Origin: JAPPHA01 sp963664045
GTDB taxonomy: Bacteria; Pseudomonadota; Alphaproteobacteria; Rhodobacterales; Rhodobacteraceae
Length of the DNA: 64,000 nt
Assembly (NCBI GenBank): GCA_963664045.2
Contig: CAXXGT010000007.1
Location: 124,001 to 188,000 of the forward strand
Direction: 5' to 3'
In this document: piece by piece, positions 1 to 10,001 of the stretch
Layout: the number at the start of each line of letters is the position of its first letter
How positions within the stretch are numbered: position 1 is the stretch's first letter
Program-made: the position numbers and the translations under genes
The notes under the pieces: generated by a model
Databases searched by the model: none
What the model saw: the letters and a program-made list of their open reading frames with translations, nothing else
What the model was told of the DNA's origin: nothing

Positions 1-356
1 GTTTCATGCGCATGGTTGAAGACCGTCAGAGAAAGGAAAACGCTTCACACCAGTCATGTTGATGGCCGTGCTGTTGGGTGTGGTATGGCCAGACCTCTGG
101 TCGATTTCGCAGAGAATCGCTGCCAGCGGCTCCGCAGATACAGGCCGAGACAAACCGAAGTTGTCGCGACCGTCGTGGCCGTAAAGCTGACTTCTGAACC
201 ATGAGAAGCGTGGACGCCAATCGCTTAATATCCCGTGCCTGTCAGGAAATCGCTCACGCGAAGAGGAGCATCAGGCATGAACAGGTTTTCATCTGGTCGT
301 AAACCGCGCGTGCGCTGATCCGACCGGGTTGCCAAAATACGGAATGCAGAACGCAC
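1..356. other. No supported gene; region upstream of the STAND gene
   Basis: I see only short open frames without a convincing ribosome binding site or recognisable product. The stretch should hold the promoter of the following large gene, but I could not pick -35/-10 boxes with confidence. It may also contain the end of a gene that lies outside the window. Confidence 0.4.
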
Positions 357-3300
357 ATGACCGTCCGAAGAACGGAAATTGAAACAGCGCTAAATGAGCT
401 CATCTCTAACGAGGAGGGGATGCGTTTTCAGGGACTGGCAGTGGCTCTTGGCAAACAACGCTGGCCTGAACTCATCGCATGCCAACGCAAAAAGGATTTC
501 GGCCTTGATGCGCACGCACCAGCAAGTCAGACGCCCGAGAGGATCGGCAAGGGTCTCGCCGCGTCGATAACACCAACGCTGAAGAAGGTTTCCGAAGACA
601 CAGAGACGGCAAAGAAAAACTATCCTGATCTAAGGATGCTTCTATTCGTGACACCCAACAAAGTGGGCAACTCCATACGTAAACTCTGGGAACAGGAAAT
701 ATGGGATAGTCACAATCTCGAACTTCTTCTCATCGAGCGTGAAGACATTATCATAGAGTTGATGATGCCGAAGAACGCCTCGCTCTGCGTCAGCTTCCTA
801 TACCTCGACATCGAGGCCGAGCCGGAAGTCGTAGACCTCACCGACAGAACTAGGCGAGCGGCTGATGCCGTCTCTGAGTCCTGGGCGGCGAAAACTAAAG
901 GACATCCTCTCATCAATCTCTCTGCGGAGCGACATGATCAGCATGGAGCAGAGCATGCGGAGGTGTTCTCGCTCGATCAAATCGATGAGGCGCTGTCGCA
1001 TGCCGGCCGCATCGTTTTGGAAGGACCTGCCGGTCGCGGAAAGACCACAACACTGATACAGCTTGCACAGCGCCCACGCACCACGGGTATACCTTTCTTG
1101 GTCCAACTTCCGTCGTGGACGGCATCGCGTCAAAAAATACTTGACTACATTGCAGGTATGCCGGCGTTCCTGGCTGAGGGTCTTACGTCTGCTCACCTTG
1201 CTCGGGTGCATCAGACAGAACCATTTCTATTCCTGTTTAATGGCTGGAATGAAATTGCGGAGTCGAGTTCTGCGCAGGCGGACGATGCGCTAAGGGAACT
1301 TGAGCGTGACTTACCGAGCGCGGGCATCATCGTCGCAACCCGTACGCACCACTTGACGCCACCGTTGCCCGGCGCACTTCGGTTGAGATTGTTGCGCCCT
1401 GGGCGCGGACAGCGGGCAGACTACTTGGCGGCTCGCCTTGGTGGAAGGAGCGCAGAACTCTGTACTCGCATCGTTACCGACTCGTCGCTCGATGAGTTGA
1501 CCCGCACGCCGTTCATCCTCTCGGAAATCGCTTCGTTGTTTGAAGCCGACGCTGAAATCCCCTCCACAAAGATTGGCGTTCTCGCCCAGGTTATACATTT
1601 GCATGAACGACGAGACGAACACAGAAACTTGTTAAATGCGCCACCGATCTCCGGACACCAAACGGACTACTTGAAAGCCCTCGCAACAGACATGACCAGC
1701 CGAGGTGCGGTGGCAATATCCCAAGCCGATGCAAGCGAGGTAGTTGCAACCATCACAGGAAATCTCGTGAACCTTGGGCAGATCGAGCCGTCAGGAGCAC
1801 CGACGATCCTCGCGATTCTCACGGCACACCACCTTCTTGAGCGCGTTGACTATCCGGAAACGGTGTTTCAGTTCGAGCATCAGCAATTCCAGGAGTATTA
1901 CGCAGCACTCGATGTCCGTGCCAGGCTTTTCGACCTGAGCGACAATGATCAGGACGCAACCAGCCGCTTCACTGCCGACTACGTGAATGTGCCTGCCTGG
2001 ACTGAACCGTTGCGCATGCTTGCCGAGGCTCTTGCAGAACAGACTGGCGATGAAGAAGCCGACCAGCAGAGCATCCACGGTGGCGTGAAACTGGTGAAGA
2101 TGGCGCTCGTGGTCGATCTCGTATTTGCCGGTGAACTTGCGCAATTGTGCGGATTGGCCGTGTGGAATGAAGTTCGTGCGGCAGTTGGCGAACGGTTCCG
2201 TGCCGCGCATGCAGTCTCTGACAGGAATTATAGACAGCATGCCATCGCGGCTATGCTCGCAACAGGTACGGACGAATTCCGCGACATCATCCTGCCGCTA
2301 TTGTCGGGCGAAGACCAGCAAGCGCGGTTGTGCACGCTCCGCCTCTGGCCGGACATTCAGCTTTCATCGCTTGGATCGAACTGGCGCGAACAGGTAGGCG
2401 GCTGGAGCGAGGATGCGCGCAAGGATTTCGTGTTCGAACTGCTTCATCATCGTTTCGATGAGGAGATTGCGTGCTACGCTACAGAGGACAACAGCGCTGC
2501 AGTTAAAATGGCGGCGATATCGGGCCTCATGTGGACCGGATCGGAAGACGCGCTGACCCGCATCCTCGAGTCCACAGATACGCAGGATTTTGAAGATATT
2601 GCGTGCAAATACGCCGACCGCATACCCCTGGTTCTCAAGCCACGGGCCATCACGGCAATGTGGGGATTCATCAAGAAAACGGCTGACCACGCTGCCCGCC
2701 TCCGGACCTCGCTAGATCTGATCGCAATCGCCGAATCAGGCCTGGACTGTGTGGTCAAAGATGCGTTGGCGGCGTTGTCCGGCGTTGACGACGTGAAACT
2801 GGACCTGCACACAATTCGGCGGGCGCTTGAGTATCTGCGGGATGCCGATCCGGCTTGGACGAGCAAATGGGTAGCGACCCAGATTGCCGAAGGTGCTTTC
2901 TACGGACATGCGAAATGGATGCCGTTCGTAACAGTCGTTCCCGAAGACGTCGTGGAGATGTGCCTGCAACGCCTCGAGACGGCAAACCTCAAGAATTCTT
3001 ACCTTCAAGGTATGATTGCAGTGATCGCTTTTGGGTCGAATGGAAAGCTTGCAACGAGGGTGTTTGCAAAGCTACGTGAACTGCGGCGCAAGGTGGACGC
3101 GGAACCTGGCCGACGGCACGAATACGAGTTCCAGGTGATGTGGCAACTCAAGGCTGTATTCTGTGAGCTTCCTGATGATGTCATCGCAGCTGGCATCCTT
3201 TCGTCCGTGAACAAGGGTGATCTTCTCGACATCAAGCTCGCGACGGACTTGCTTGGCAGGGTCGCCAGGTCTGACCTTGAACCGTCGTGCATCACCGACG

Positions 3301-4898
3301 GAAATCTGAAGGAACAGCTGAGGGCATACCTTAAAGGCAGCATCAATCTGGTGCTCGGCCAGGACGACTTCAACGGTGAGGAAAAGGCCAACCTGGCGTC
3401 GTCGATTTCACAGGTTGGAAAACCCGAAGACATGGCGGACTTGGTGACGCTCATCCGCTCAGACGTTGATAGAATGCGTCGAGGCCGGGCCGCACTGGCC
3501 GCTGGCGATCATGGTCCTCTGGGCAATGGTGGCCGTGTGATTTGCGCCGGATCGCACATCGCAGCCGTCATGCGACTCGATCCGACTGGCGCCGAGCAGG
3601 TGCTCATAGACTTGCTTCCCGAACCGCAATACAGGTCAGAAGTTGCAAGCGCGATGGCACGCAACTTCATGCCCAAGCCGGACCGTTCTTTCGATCGACA
3701 GTTCCAGTATGACCTGATGTGGGCCGCAAGGGAAGGCGATACTCCCACTCACGGCAATGATCAACGGCGCACACGGTTTGTTGCTGCGCTCAAAAACGAG
3801 ATCGATCGCCTGCGTCAGCAGGTCGAAGACGTAAATCGCACTGGTCATCTTAAAGGGCTTGCAAATGCACTTGCCGCAATCGACGGCCGCGCTTCGGCCG
3901 ATTTAGTGATCGATATAATTGCCAATCCAGGCCAATGGGAGGAGTACACCTGTCTCTCTGCTGCAAAACGGTTGTTGATGGCAGGTGTTGAATTGCCTGC
4001 TACCGCCACGTTCGTTCTTGTCGACGCCATCTTGGAAAGGACAAAGGTTTGGATGCATGAATCGGACAAAAACCTTCTGTGCCAAGTCCTTGCGCTTTGC
4101 CCCTTTGTCGACAATCCTCCAGCTGGAATCGAGAAAATGCGAGATGTACTCAGAGAAAGGCCTTTTGCGGGTTACCGATTGCGCGAGCTCGTTATTGCTC
4201 TTGGCGAGAGCCGATCTGACGCCGCAATTAACCTGTTGCGCGAGCTCGTCTCCGATGCGCAGACGTTCGCGGATTGCGAGGAATTTTTCTACAACGCTTT
4301 CGCGGCCCTCGATAGGCCACGTGCGCACGAAATACTTTCGGGATTTGTCGATCCGGACGTTGGTGACGTCGCGCTGACGCACCGCCTTCATCGCGAGGAC
4401 GTGCTGGTCGCGCGGATCACGGAACTTGCCCAACGAATGCCGGAGATGGCTGCGCGGTTACGGGAATTGTGCGAACGCGACCTGCCGGAAATCAACCGAC
4501 ACGTTCTCTCGAAGGTCTTGGCTCAATTGGGAACACATAAGGAATCGATTGCCAACCTAAACCTGATCAATGACGCCAAACCCTTGCCAGTTCCACTAGG
4601 TGTCCAAGATCAACTTGAGGGTGTTTACGTCGAGCGGCAGCCCTATCGCCGAACTTCCAAAGTTTACACGATGAATGCACGAACCTTGAACGAACTACGC
4701 GAACGGTTGTTCAAGATGGCATGTGAGGACGGCATTCGTCGAAAATCTGCCTACACACTATTAGGTCAAATGGAAATGAGGCGCCTTGATTTCGGCAGGC
4801 CGCTGAACGAACCGCGTCACCCCGATCTTGCATCCGGCCAGCATTGGCCGCCAAAGGAAATTACCGGTGATTTTATGAACACAGTGAGTGGCTTGTGA
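357..4898 (+). CDS. STAND/NACHT-like NTPase with N-terminal nuclease-like domain and C-terminal helical repeats (Avs-type defence candidate)
   Basis: The product is 1513 residues. A P-loop GPAGRGKTT lies near residues 222-230. A Walker B-like strand with the STAND/NACHT signature LFNGWNE lies near residue 293. The first 130 residues contain RKKDFGLDAH (about 46-55) followed by a hydrophobic LLFVTP strand, resembling the divergent PD-(D/E)XK nuclease domains found at the N-termini of many prokaryotic STAND proteins; a clear E-x-K was not identified. From about residue 600 the protein is a long array of helical, HEAT-like repeats, the usual ligand-sensing part. By family knowledge such proteins recognise phage proteins, oligomerise and activate the effector domain. 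It is a single gene with no partner visible upstream. The ATG at 357 was taken because it precedes the nuclease-like domain; its ribosome binding site is weak. An anti-phage role is inferred. Confidence 0.8.
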   Translation: MTVRRTEIETALNELISNEEGMRFQGLAVALGKQRWPELIACQRKKDFGLDAHAPASQTPERIGKGLAASITPTLKKVSEDTETAKKNYPDLRMLLFVTPNKVGNSIRKLWEQEIWDSHNLELLLIEREDIIIELMMPKNASLCVSFLYLDIEAEPEVVDLTDRTRRAADAVSESWAAKTKGHPLINLSAERHDQHGAEHAEVFSLDQIDEALSHAGRIVLEGPAGRGKTTTLIQLAQRPRTTGIPFLVQLPSWTASRQKILDYIAGMPAFLAEGLTSAHLARVHQTEPFLFLFNGWNEIAESSSAQADDALRELERDLPSAGIIVATRTHHLTPPLPGALRLRLLRPGRGQRADYLAARLGGRSAELCTRIVTDSSLDELTRTPFILSEIASLFEADAEIPSTKIGVLAQVIHLHERRDEHRNLLNAPPISGHQTDYLKALATDMTSRGAVAISQADASEVVATITGNLVNLGQIEPSGAPTILAILTAHHLLERVDYPETVFQFEHQQFQEYYAALDVRARLFDLSDNDQDATSRFTADYVNVPAWTEPLRMLAEALAEQTGDEEADQQSIHGGVKLVKMALVVDLVFAGELAQLCGLAVWNEVRAAVGERFRAAHAVSDRNYRQHAIAAMLATGTDEFRDIILPLLSGEDQQARLCTLRLWPDIQLSSLGSNWREQVGGWSEDARKDFVFELLHHRFDEEIACYATEDNSAAVKMAAISGLMWTGSEDALTRILESTDTQDFEDIACKYADRIPLVLKPRAITAMWGFIKKTADHAARLRTSLDLIAIAESGLDCVVKDALAALSGVDDVKLDLHTIRRALEYLRDADPAWTSKWVATQIAEGAFYGHAKWMPFVTVVPEDVVEMCLQRLETANLKNSYLQGMIAVIAFGSNGKLATRVFAKLRELRRKVDAEPGRRHEYEFQVMWQLKAVFCELPDDVIAAGILSSVNKGDLLDIKLATDLLGRVARSDLEPSCITDGNLKEQLRAYLKGSINLVLGQDDFNGEEKANLASSISQVGKPEDMADLVTLIRSDVDRMRRGRAALAAGDHGPLGNGGRVICAGSHIAAVMRLDPTGAEQVLIDLLPEPQYRSEVASAMARNFMPKPDRSFDRQFQYDLMWAAREGDTPTHGNDQRRTRFVAALKNEIDRLRQQVEDVNRTGHLKGLANALAAIDGRASADLVIDIIANPGQWEEYTCLSAAKRLLMAGVELPATATFVLVDAILERTKVWMHESDKNLLCQVLALCPFVDNPPAGIEKMRDVLRERPFAGYRLRELVIALGESRSDAAINLLRELVSDAQTFADCEEFFYNAFAALDRPRAHEILSGFVDPDVGDVALTHRLHREDVLVARITELAQRMPEMAARLRELCERDLPEINRHVLSKVLAQLGTHKESIANLNLINDAKPLPVPLGVQDQLEGVYVERQPYRRTSKVYTMNARTLNELRERLFKMACEDGIRRKSAYTLLGQMEMRRLDFGRPLNEPRHPDLASGQHWPPKEITGDFMNTVSGL

Positions 4899-4971
4899 TT
4901 TCTTGGTCGTAGGAGTCCATGGTTTTCACTGTCATTTGCAATTTGCCATTGACCCGTACATAACGGCGTTT

Positions 4972-5415
4972 ATGGACCCTTCAAACACAGACCCGTGGCT
5001 CGACTGGATCGAAGAGCGCAGAAAGAAACCCACGCCGAATTCCCGAATAGCCAGGTTTGTCCTGGCCGCCCGATCAGGCGGGCTCCATGCGAATGCTCAC
5101 GTTCCCGACAAGATCCGGCGCGTCAACTTCGATGACGTGTGGCCCCTGGAGACAGACACCGCCGGCGGTCACAGATCGTGGGTCGAATGGGCCGACCCAG
5201 GCATGGCGGACGAAATTGTCGAGGACGATGCCGATCATGCCCTGGGTGCTCGTCTCCACGTCACGACCTGTCTGCCGATTCCGGTGTACATGCCAGTGCG
5301 GATGAAAAACGGCGTCAGAAAACGAGGAAGAAGAGAATCATGCAATTCGTTGCGCGGGGTTTGGCGAAGGCTGGCCTTTACAAGGGCGTCATTCCCGAGG
5401 ACCCGGAGAAAATGA
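4972..5415 (+). CDS. Hypothetical protein, uncertain
   Basis: An open frame downstream of the STAND gene encodes about 147 residues. It is rich in Trp and acidic residues early on (DPWLDWIEERRKK; DVWPLETD) and becomes arginine-rich and less protein-like in the last 40 residues, so the reading frame may be degraded at its end. I recognise no family. The frame could be extended upstream to 4888, overlapping the STAND stop, but the ATG at 4972 gives the more natural beginning. It may be a remnant. Confidence 0.25.
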   Translation: MDPSNTDPWLDWIEERRKKPTPNSRIARFVLAARSGGLHANAHVPDKIRRVNFDDVWPLETDTAGGHRSWVEWADPGMADEIVEDDADHALGARLHVTTCLPIPVYMPVRMKNGVRKRGRRESCNSLRGVWRRLAFTRASFPRTRRK

Positions 5416-5629
5416 ATTCGACGCAGCTCACACTCTCACGGCCGATGGCCGGCATTTCAAGTAGGGAATGAAAAGATGAACTGCGACCGATGTTGTGCGT
5501 GGCAGCGGGAACGACAGCGTCTGCCGAGTTTTTCTCCCGGGGTGCATGTATGCTGCCGGTGCACAAGTTGCGACAGTTCATGTCCGGCCGAGGGCAGCAA
5601 CACCGGAACTACAGAGGAGCCGCCCGGGT

Positions 5630-6625
5630 TTGTCTAAAAAGGTAAACATCATTCGTGCGGAGGCCTCGACGTCCTCACTCTCCCCCGCCGCGGGCGTCAT
5701 CATCCCGGCGCAGTTCGCGAACTCCGGACTCGCTGGTCAGCGCGCGTGGCTGGACTTCTTCACCGCGCAGATCCGCAACCCGAACACCCGCCAGGCCTAC
5801 GCACGCGCGGCACACCGGCTGTTCGACTGGCTTTCGGAATACGGAGTCAACGACGTCGTCGACATCGAGCCGGTCCACATCGCGGTGTGGCTGGAGGTAC
5901 GCATGCGCGAGGCGTCGCGCCCGACGGTAAAGCAGGAGTTGGCCGGGATCCGGCGACTGTTCGACTGGCTGACGGTCCGCCAGGTGGTTTCCTCGTCGCC
6001 GGCCGCCGCCGTGCGCGGTCCGAAGCACACGGTTCGCCGCGGGACGACACCGGTTCTTTCAGCCGCCGAGTGTCGCCGCTTCCTTCGGTCCATCCCGGTG
6101 GAGACCGTCGGAGGTCTTCGCGACCGCGCCTTGATCGCAACCATGACGTACAGCTTCGCGCGAATCTCCGCAGCGCTCGCCATGAACGTGAAGGACGTCT
6201 TTCTCACCGACGGCCGTCTCTGGCTGCGCCTCCACGAAAAAGGCGGCAAGGTGCTGGAAGTTCCCTGCCATCACAACCTCGAGACCTATCTCCGGGACTA
6301 CATCGAGGAAGCCGGAATCGCCCCCGACCGTGATGGCCCCCTGTTCCGCGCGCTCAACCGCGACGGCTCGCTATCGGACCGACGCCTCATCCGGCAACGG
6401 GCATGGGAAATGCTCCGGCGACGTGCCCGGGCGGCGGGAATATCGACGGATGTCTGCAACCACAGCTTCAGGGCAACCGGCATCACGGCGTACCTGGAAA
6501 ATCCGGAGGCACGGGTCGAGGTGGCCCAGTACCTGGCTGGCCACGCCGACCCGAAGACAACCAAGCTCTATGACCGGCGTGCCGATCGCGTTTCGCTGGA
6601 TGAAATCGAGAGGATCGGGATTTGA
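5630..6625 (+). CDS. Tyrosine recombinase / phage-type integrase
   Basis: The product is about 331 residues. An N-terminal SAM-like core-binding domain (NTRQAYARAAHRLFDWL) recognises DNA arms. The catalytic domain shows the family residues: Arg in TYSFARISAAL, Lys in HEKGGKVLEVP, the HxxR box HSFRATG, the second His in LAGHADPKTT and the nucleophile Tyr in TKLYDRR. It is complete and likely active in site-specific DNA integration or resolution. I chose the TTG at 5630 because an AGAGGAG ribosome binding site lies about 11 bases upstream and the protein then has normal family length; the frame is open back to 5495 but the extra residues look random. It sits between the STAND gene and an IS21 remnant, so it may be the recombinase of an accessory unit. 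Confidence 0.88.
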   Translation: MSKKVNIIRAEASTSSLSPAAGVIIPAQFANSGLAGQRAWLDFFTAQIRNPNTRQAYARAAHRLFDWLSEYGVNDVVDIEPVHIAVWLEVRMREASRPTVKQELAGIRRLFDWLTVRQVVSSSPAAAVRGPKHTVRRGTTPVLSAAECRRFLRSIPVETVGGLRDRALIATMTYSFARISAALAMNVKDVFLTDGRLWLRLHEKGGKVLEVPCHHNLETYLRDYIEEAGIAPDRDGPLFRALNRDGSLSDRRLIRQRAWEMLRRRARAAGISTDVCNHSFRATGITAYLENPEARVEVAQYLAGHADPKTTKLYDRRADRVSLDEIERIGI

Positions 6626-6882
6626 GCCACTACCTTTCGGTGCAGATCAAACCGACGTCGTCTCGATAATATGTTCAATACCGACAATTTTACGTCGCAA
6701 ACAGAACAAATCGCCATGGAAGCCAATTTCGTGCTTACTGATAGCCAATTGATCCCGGATGACCAAAACCTCATTCGCAGTCCGTTTCGGGCGTCCTGAG
6801 GCCTCTCAGAGGGCCGACTTTTTGGAATCCGCGCCTTCCGGCCCAAAATTGTCGCTCAATTCCGAAAAACTCGCCCACGTGC

Positions 6883-6948
6883 CGATTCCAACGGCACTTG
6901 AACGGGAATCCGAGACGACTTGAACGCGATTCCGACGGCATTTGAACG
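6883..6948. repeat. Three 22-base direct repeats, IS21-type terminal repeats
   Basis: The octamer core TTGAACG recurs at about 6898, 6920 and 6942 with 22-base spacing, each within a longer related unit (for example GATTCCGACGGCATTTGAAC). Multiple short repeats near the ends are typical of IS21-family elements, where they bind the transposase, and an istA-like frame follows. The bases between the recombinase stop (6625) and these repeats hold no gene I can support. Confidence 0.6.
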
Positions 6949-7110
6949 CCGTCTCCACGGCTCGCGAGAGCCGGTTTCGTGATCGAATGAACCCTTGGTG
7001 TCGTCCGGCCGTTGGCCGGCGGTGCGGTGGTTCTCCCGCATGGGTTCGGGGCACAATCCTCTTCCACTCTCAACACCGGAAGAGGAGCCCGACCCATGGG
7101 GAGAACCGAT

Positions 7111-7485
7111 ATGAAGACTATCCGATCCATCCTGCAATTTCGATTCGACCATCAGCTGTCGATGGCGGAGATTGCCCTGGCCAGCCGGGTCAGCCAGGGA
7201 ACCGTCCACAATATTCTGTCGCGCGCCCGGGGGGCCGGGCTGGACCGGTGGCCCCTGCCGGAGGATATCGACGACGCGGCGCTGCGCCGGGCGCTGTATC
7301 CGCCGGTCCTGGCGCCGGAGCCGGATGACCGTCTGGAGCCGGACTGGTCGGACGCGGTCGAGGCGCTGACCCGGAAGCGGAAGCGCCGGGAACCGAGGCT
7401 GACCCGCCGGGTTTGTGCGAGCGCTATTGCGGCCGCCTCCATGCACGCCGAGGGCGGCGACCCGGAGAGCGACCACTGGCACTGA
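7111..7485 (+). pseudogene. istA: IS21-family IstA transposase, 5' remnant with internal deletion
   Basis: The first 90 residues match the IstA start: an HTH domain with LSMAEIALASRVSQGTVHN and the motif RWPLPEDIDDAALRRALYPP. The typical continuation after EPDWSD is missing. Near 7411 the +1 frame reads LCERYCGRLH, which resembles the SRFCERY segment that belongs further along in IstA, so an internal piece has been lost and the frame shifted. The rest of istA and all of istB are absent. It is a dead remnant cut off before the IS5 element that follows. Confidence 0.75.
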
Positions 7486-7647
7486 GGTCGTTACTGCGCG
7501 GCCCAATGTGTCCTGCCCAATCCCGAGTCAGTGGACTCGTGCCGCACAGACGACGTTGCAGAGCAACCTAGGGCATGTACCCAAATATTTGACCTTGTTG
7601 GCGTCTTCTGTCAATTTTGCCGAAAACAATCCACAGGAGTTTGAGGC

Positions 7648-8472
7648 ATGAGCGGTGACCGGCACGACATGAGCGATGCGGAGTGGAAAATTCTCCACTC
7701 GGTACTTCCCCACAAGCACCAGGGCCCGGAACGGGTTCATGACCGAAGGGTGATGGACGGTATTTTCTTTGTGCTGCGAACCGGCACACCCTGGCGCGAC
7801 CTCCCGGAGCGTTACGGGCCGTACACGACCTGCTACAACCGCGACAACCGGTGGAGCAAGAACGGTGTCTGGACGTCGATCATGACGAAACTTCACAGGC
7901 TTGTGGACGATGACGACGGGAGCGATGACGGCTCGAGCGGCTCGGTTCGTCTGCGCATGGTGGATTCCTCGTCGATACGCGTTCACAGGCACGGCGCCGG
8001 AGCGCCTCGGGACGGTGAGCCTCCGCAGGTCGGGGTGAGCCGCGGCGGACGGACGACGAAGGTCCATCTCGGCATTGATGGCAACGCGATGGTGAAGACC
8101 GTGTTCCTGACCCCGGGCCAGGCAGCCGACTGCACGCAGGCGGAGGCACTTCTTGCCGACCCGGGGCAGGACGAAACCGTGGTCGGTGACAAGGCCTACG
8201 ACACCGATGCCATTCTCGGCCTGATCGAGACAGCGGGAGCAACTGCGGTCATTCCGTCGAAATCCAACCGGAAGTCGCCACGGTCACTTGATCGCGAGAC
8301 CGACAAGACGCGCAATCTTGTCGAGCGTTTTTTCGGTCGGATCAAGGAGTTCCGCCGGGTCGCCACGCGTTATGACAAGACGGCCCGCAACTTCCTGTCC
8401 GCCGTGCGTCTGGCCATCAGCCGCTTTCTGCTCCGCAGGATCGCAGACCAGTCAATTGAGTCCACGGCCTAA
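7648..8472 (+). CDS. tnpA: IS5-family (IS427-like) transposase, single-frame
   Basis: The 274-residue product has the IS5 N-terminal domain (MSDAEWKILHSVLP; RDLPERYGPY) and a DDE catalytic core: first Asp in MVDSSSIRVHRHG, second Asp in VVGDKAYDTDAI and Glu in LVERFFGRIKEFRRVATRYDK. It is complete in one frame, unlike many IS427 relatives that need a frameshift. The ATG at 7648 has an AGGAGTTT ribosome binding site upstream. Terminal inverted repeats were not identified with confidence. It lies directly beyond the IS21 remnant and ends about 120 bases from the end of the ubiquitin-like operon, with which it converges. Confidence 0.9.
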   Translation: MSGDRHDMSDAEWKILHSVLPHKHQGPERVHDRRVMDGIFFVLRTGTPWRDLPERYGPYTTCYNRDNRWSKNGVWTSIMTKLHRLVDDDDGSDDGSSGSVRLRMVDSSSIRVHRHGAGAPRDGEPPQVGVSRGGRTTKVHLGIDGNAMVKTVFLTPGQAADCTQAEALLADPGQDETVVGDKAYDTDAILGLIETAGATAVIPSKSNRKSPRSLDRETDKTRNLVERFFGRIKEFRRVATRYDKTARNFLSAVRLAISRFLLRRIADQSIESTA

Positions 8473-8592
8473 AACGCCTTCACCGTCATCCTTGTCGCCG
8501 CGCCGCTGTCCGGTTTACGCCGAATGTCATCGGGTGCTGCTGCCATCCGAGGCCCTCAACGTCCGCCATCGCCCTGTCGAAAGGAACACTCT

Positions 8593-9996
8593 CTACAGAG
8601 GCTGTGCCTCCGTGAATCTGTGAGCGGAGGTATCGTCCGGGCTGTACCGGCGATTTAACGGAAAGCAATTCGTCTCGAATGTTCCCAGGTGCAGCTTGAT
8701 GTCGGTATAGGCCGGACCGTCGTGGAACAAGCGGAGCGTCTCCGCCACGACAAGACAGCCCGCGACCGCTCCCACAAAGGGTACGGCGATCGATTTTCCG
8801 GCGAACTCAAACCGGCCACACGCGTCGAGCCCAGAGCGAGCATAAGCTTCGTTCTCTTGCGCGACACTCTCTAGATGGGCCTCGCGCCTCTTCTCTTCTT
8901 CCTCGGAGAGGTCCGGCCAAAGCTCATGAACGCAACGCGGGTTCGGCAGTGCGTGGAGGCTGACGGTGTCGAAGTTGTTCGGCGTACCGCCAAGACCGCT
9001 CTCCATCACCCGGGAGAAGTCCACCGCGTCCAGTTCGCGACGTGGAGGATTAGAATCGAATCCGCACAGCGCGAGCCTTGGTTCGTCGCGCTGACAGCGA
9101 AAATGCTTGTCGAATCGGCGTTCGACCAAACGGGTCTGAATTCCACGGCCTTCCAACCATGCGGCACAGGTCCGCGCCTTGGTACGATCTATATCTGCAC
9201 CGGTGAAGAGCAGCCCCGTCTCGATATTCTCGTCTTTTACAGAGTCAAAGTCGTTCAAGTAGAACCGGGCCTTCCTTGGCTTCGCGTATGGCAGCGTCCC
9301 CAACACCCACAGGTAGGCGTTGCCTAGGTGTCCGAGTCCCAGCACCCAGAGATCGGACGGCAGCCACTCGACAACCGGACCAATTGCATCGGGATCGGCA
9401 GGATCGAGCTCCGGCCGCCAGAGCGAAAGCCCAACCGTACGTCGTCTTGCTTCAATGGAAATCTCCGCAAACCACAGGAACAGCTCTGACACGCCCAATG
9501 TCGCCGCCAGGACAGCAGCCAGCGAACAGTGTGGGCGCTCTTGCAGCCGGGCCACCTGTGATGCCGGACCCGTCATCGCGACCCATCCGTCGAAGGTAAC
9601 GCGCAACGCGCCGGCGGATTCGGGCGCGTCGCCAAACAGTAGCGTGTTGCTGCGGGGCAGACCGCCCCCGTCCGCAACGACATTCTGGTCGCCCACGATT
9701 TGACGGAGCGCAGCCCCAAGGGCGGGGCGGTCCTTCATGTCCGGCCACAGCAACATGGCTGCTCCGTCGTCCCGTGCAGGCAGTACGACGCTCACCGAAT
9801 CGGGAAAGCAGCGGGTGGCAATCTTCGCGGCGGTGACCACGCAGAGTTGCAGCATGTACGAAGCGGCCACGTCACCACCGCAAACGAGCGTCACCCCGCA
9901 TTGCTGCCGTTTCTTCAGCCCGTCTAGGGTCGGAAGCGAATCCCTGTCCGCGAACAGCTTCGAGATCCGCGAGAGATTGGGGTTTTCGTCCTTCAT
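8593..9996 (-). CDS. E1-like (ThiF/MoeB-type) ubiquitin-like activating enzyme
   Basis: The product is about 467 residues from the ATG at 9996; the frame is open further upstream but that part overlaps the JAB gene. Residues about 215-330 form a ThiF-type Rossmann fold: the nucleotide loop VLGLGHLGNAY, the acidic strand YLNDFDSVKDENIETGLLF and the following DIDRTKA helix. These features normally bind ATP and adenylate the C-terminus of a ubiquitin-like protein. The first 200 residues form another alpha/beta segment without a nucleotide loop, possibly a degenerate first Rossmann repeat. The usual pair of zinc-binding CxxC motifs is absent. A candidate catalytic Cys lies in the later segment (ACGRFEFAGKS or NPRCVHELW) but cannot be assigned here. 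It is the last gene of the operon, 5 bases after the JAB gene. Confidence 0.85.
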   Translation of the reverse strand: MKDENPNLSRISKLFADRDSLPTLDGLKKRQQCGVTLVCGGDVAASYMLQLCVVTAAKIATRCFPDSVSVVLPARDDGAAMLLWPDMKDRPALGAALRQIVGDQNVVADGGGLPRSNTLLFGDAPESAGALRVTFDGWVAMTGPASQVARLQERPHCSLAAVLAATLGVSELFLWFAEISIEARRRTVGLSLWRPELDPADPDAIGPVVEWLPSDLWVLGLGHLGNAYLWVLGTLPYAKPRKARFYLNDFDSVKDENIETGLLFTGADIDRTKARTCAAWLEGRGIQTRLVERRFDKHFRCQRDEPRLALCGFDSNPPRRELDAVDFSRVMESGLGGTPNNFDTVSLHALPNPRCVHELWPDLSEEEEKRREAHLESVAQENEAYARSGLDACGRFEFAGKSIAVPFVGAVAGCLVVAETLRLFHDGPAYTDIKLHLGTFETNCFPLNRRYSPDDTSAHRFTEAQPL

Positions 9997-10001
9997 GCTT
10001 A

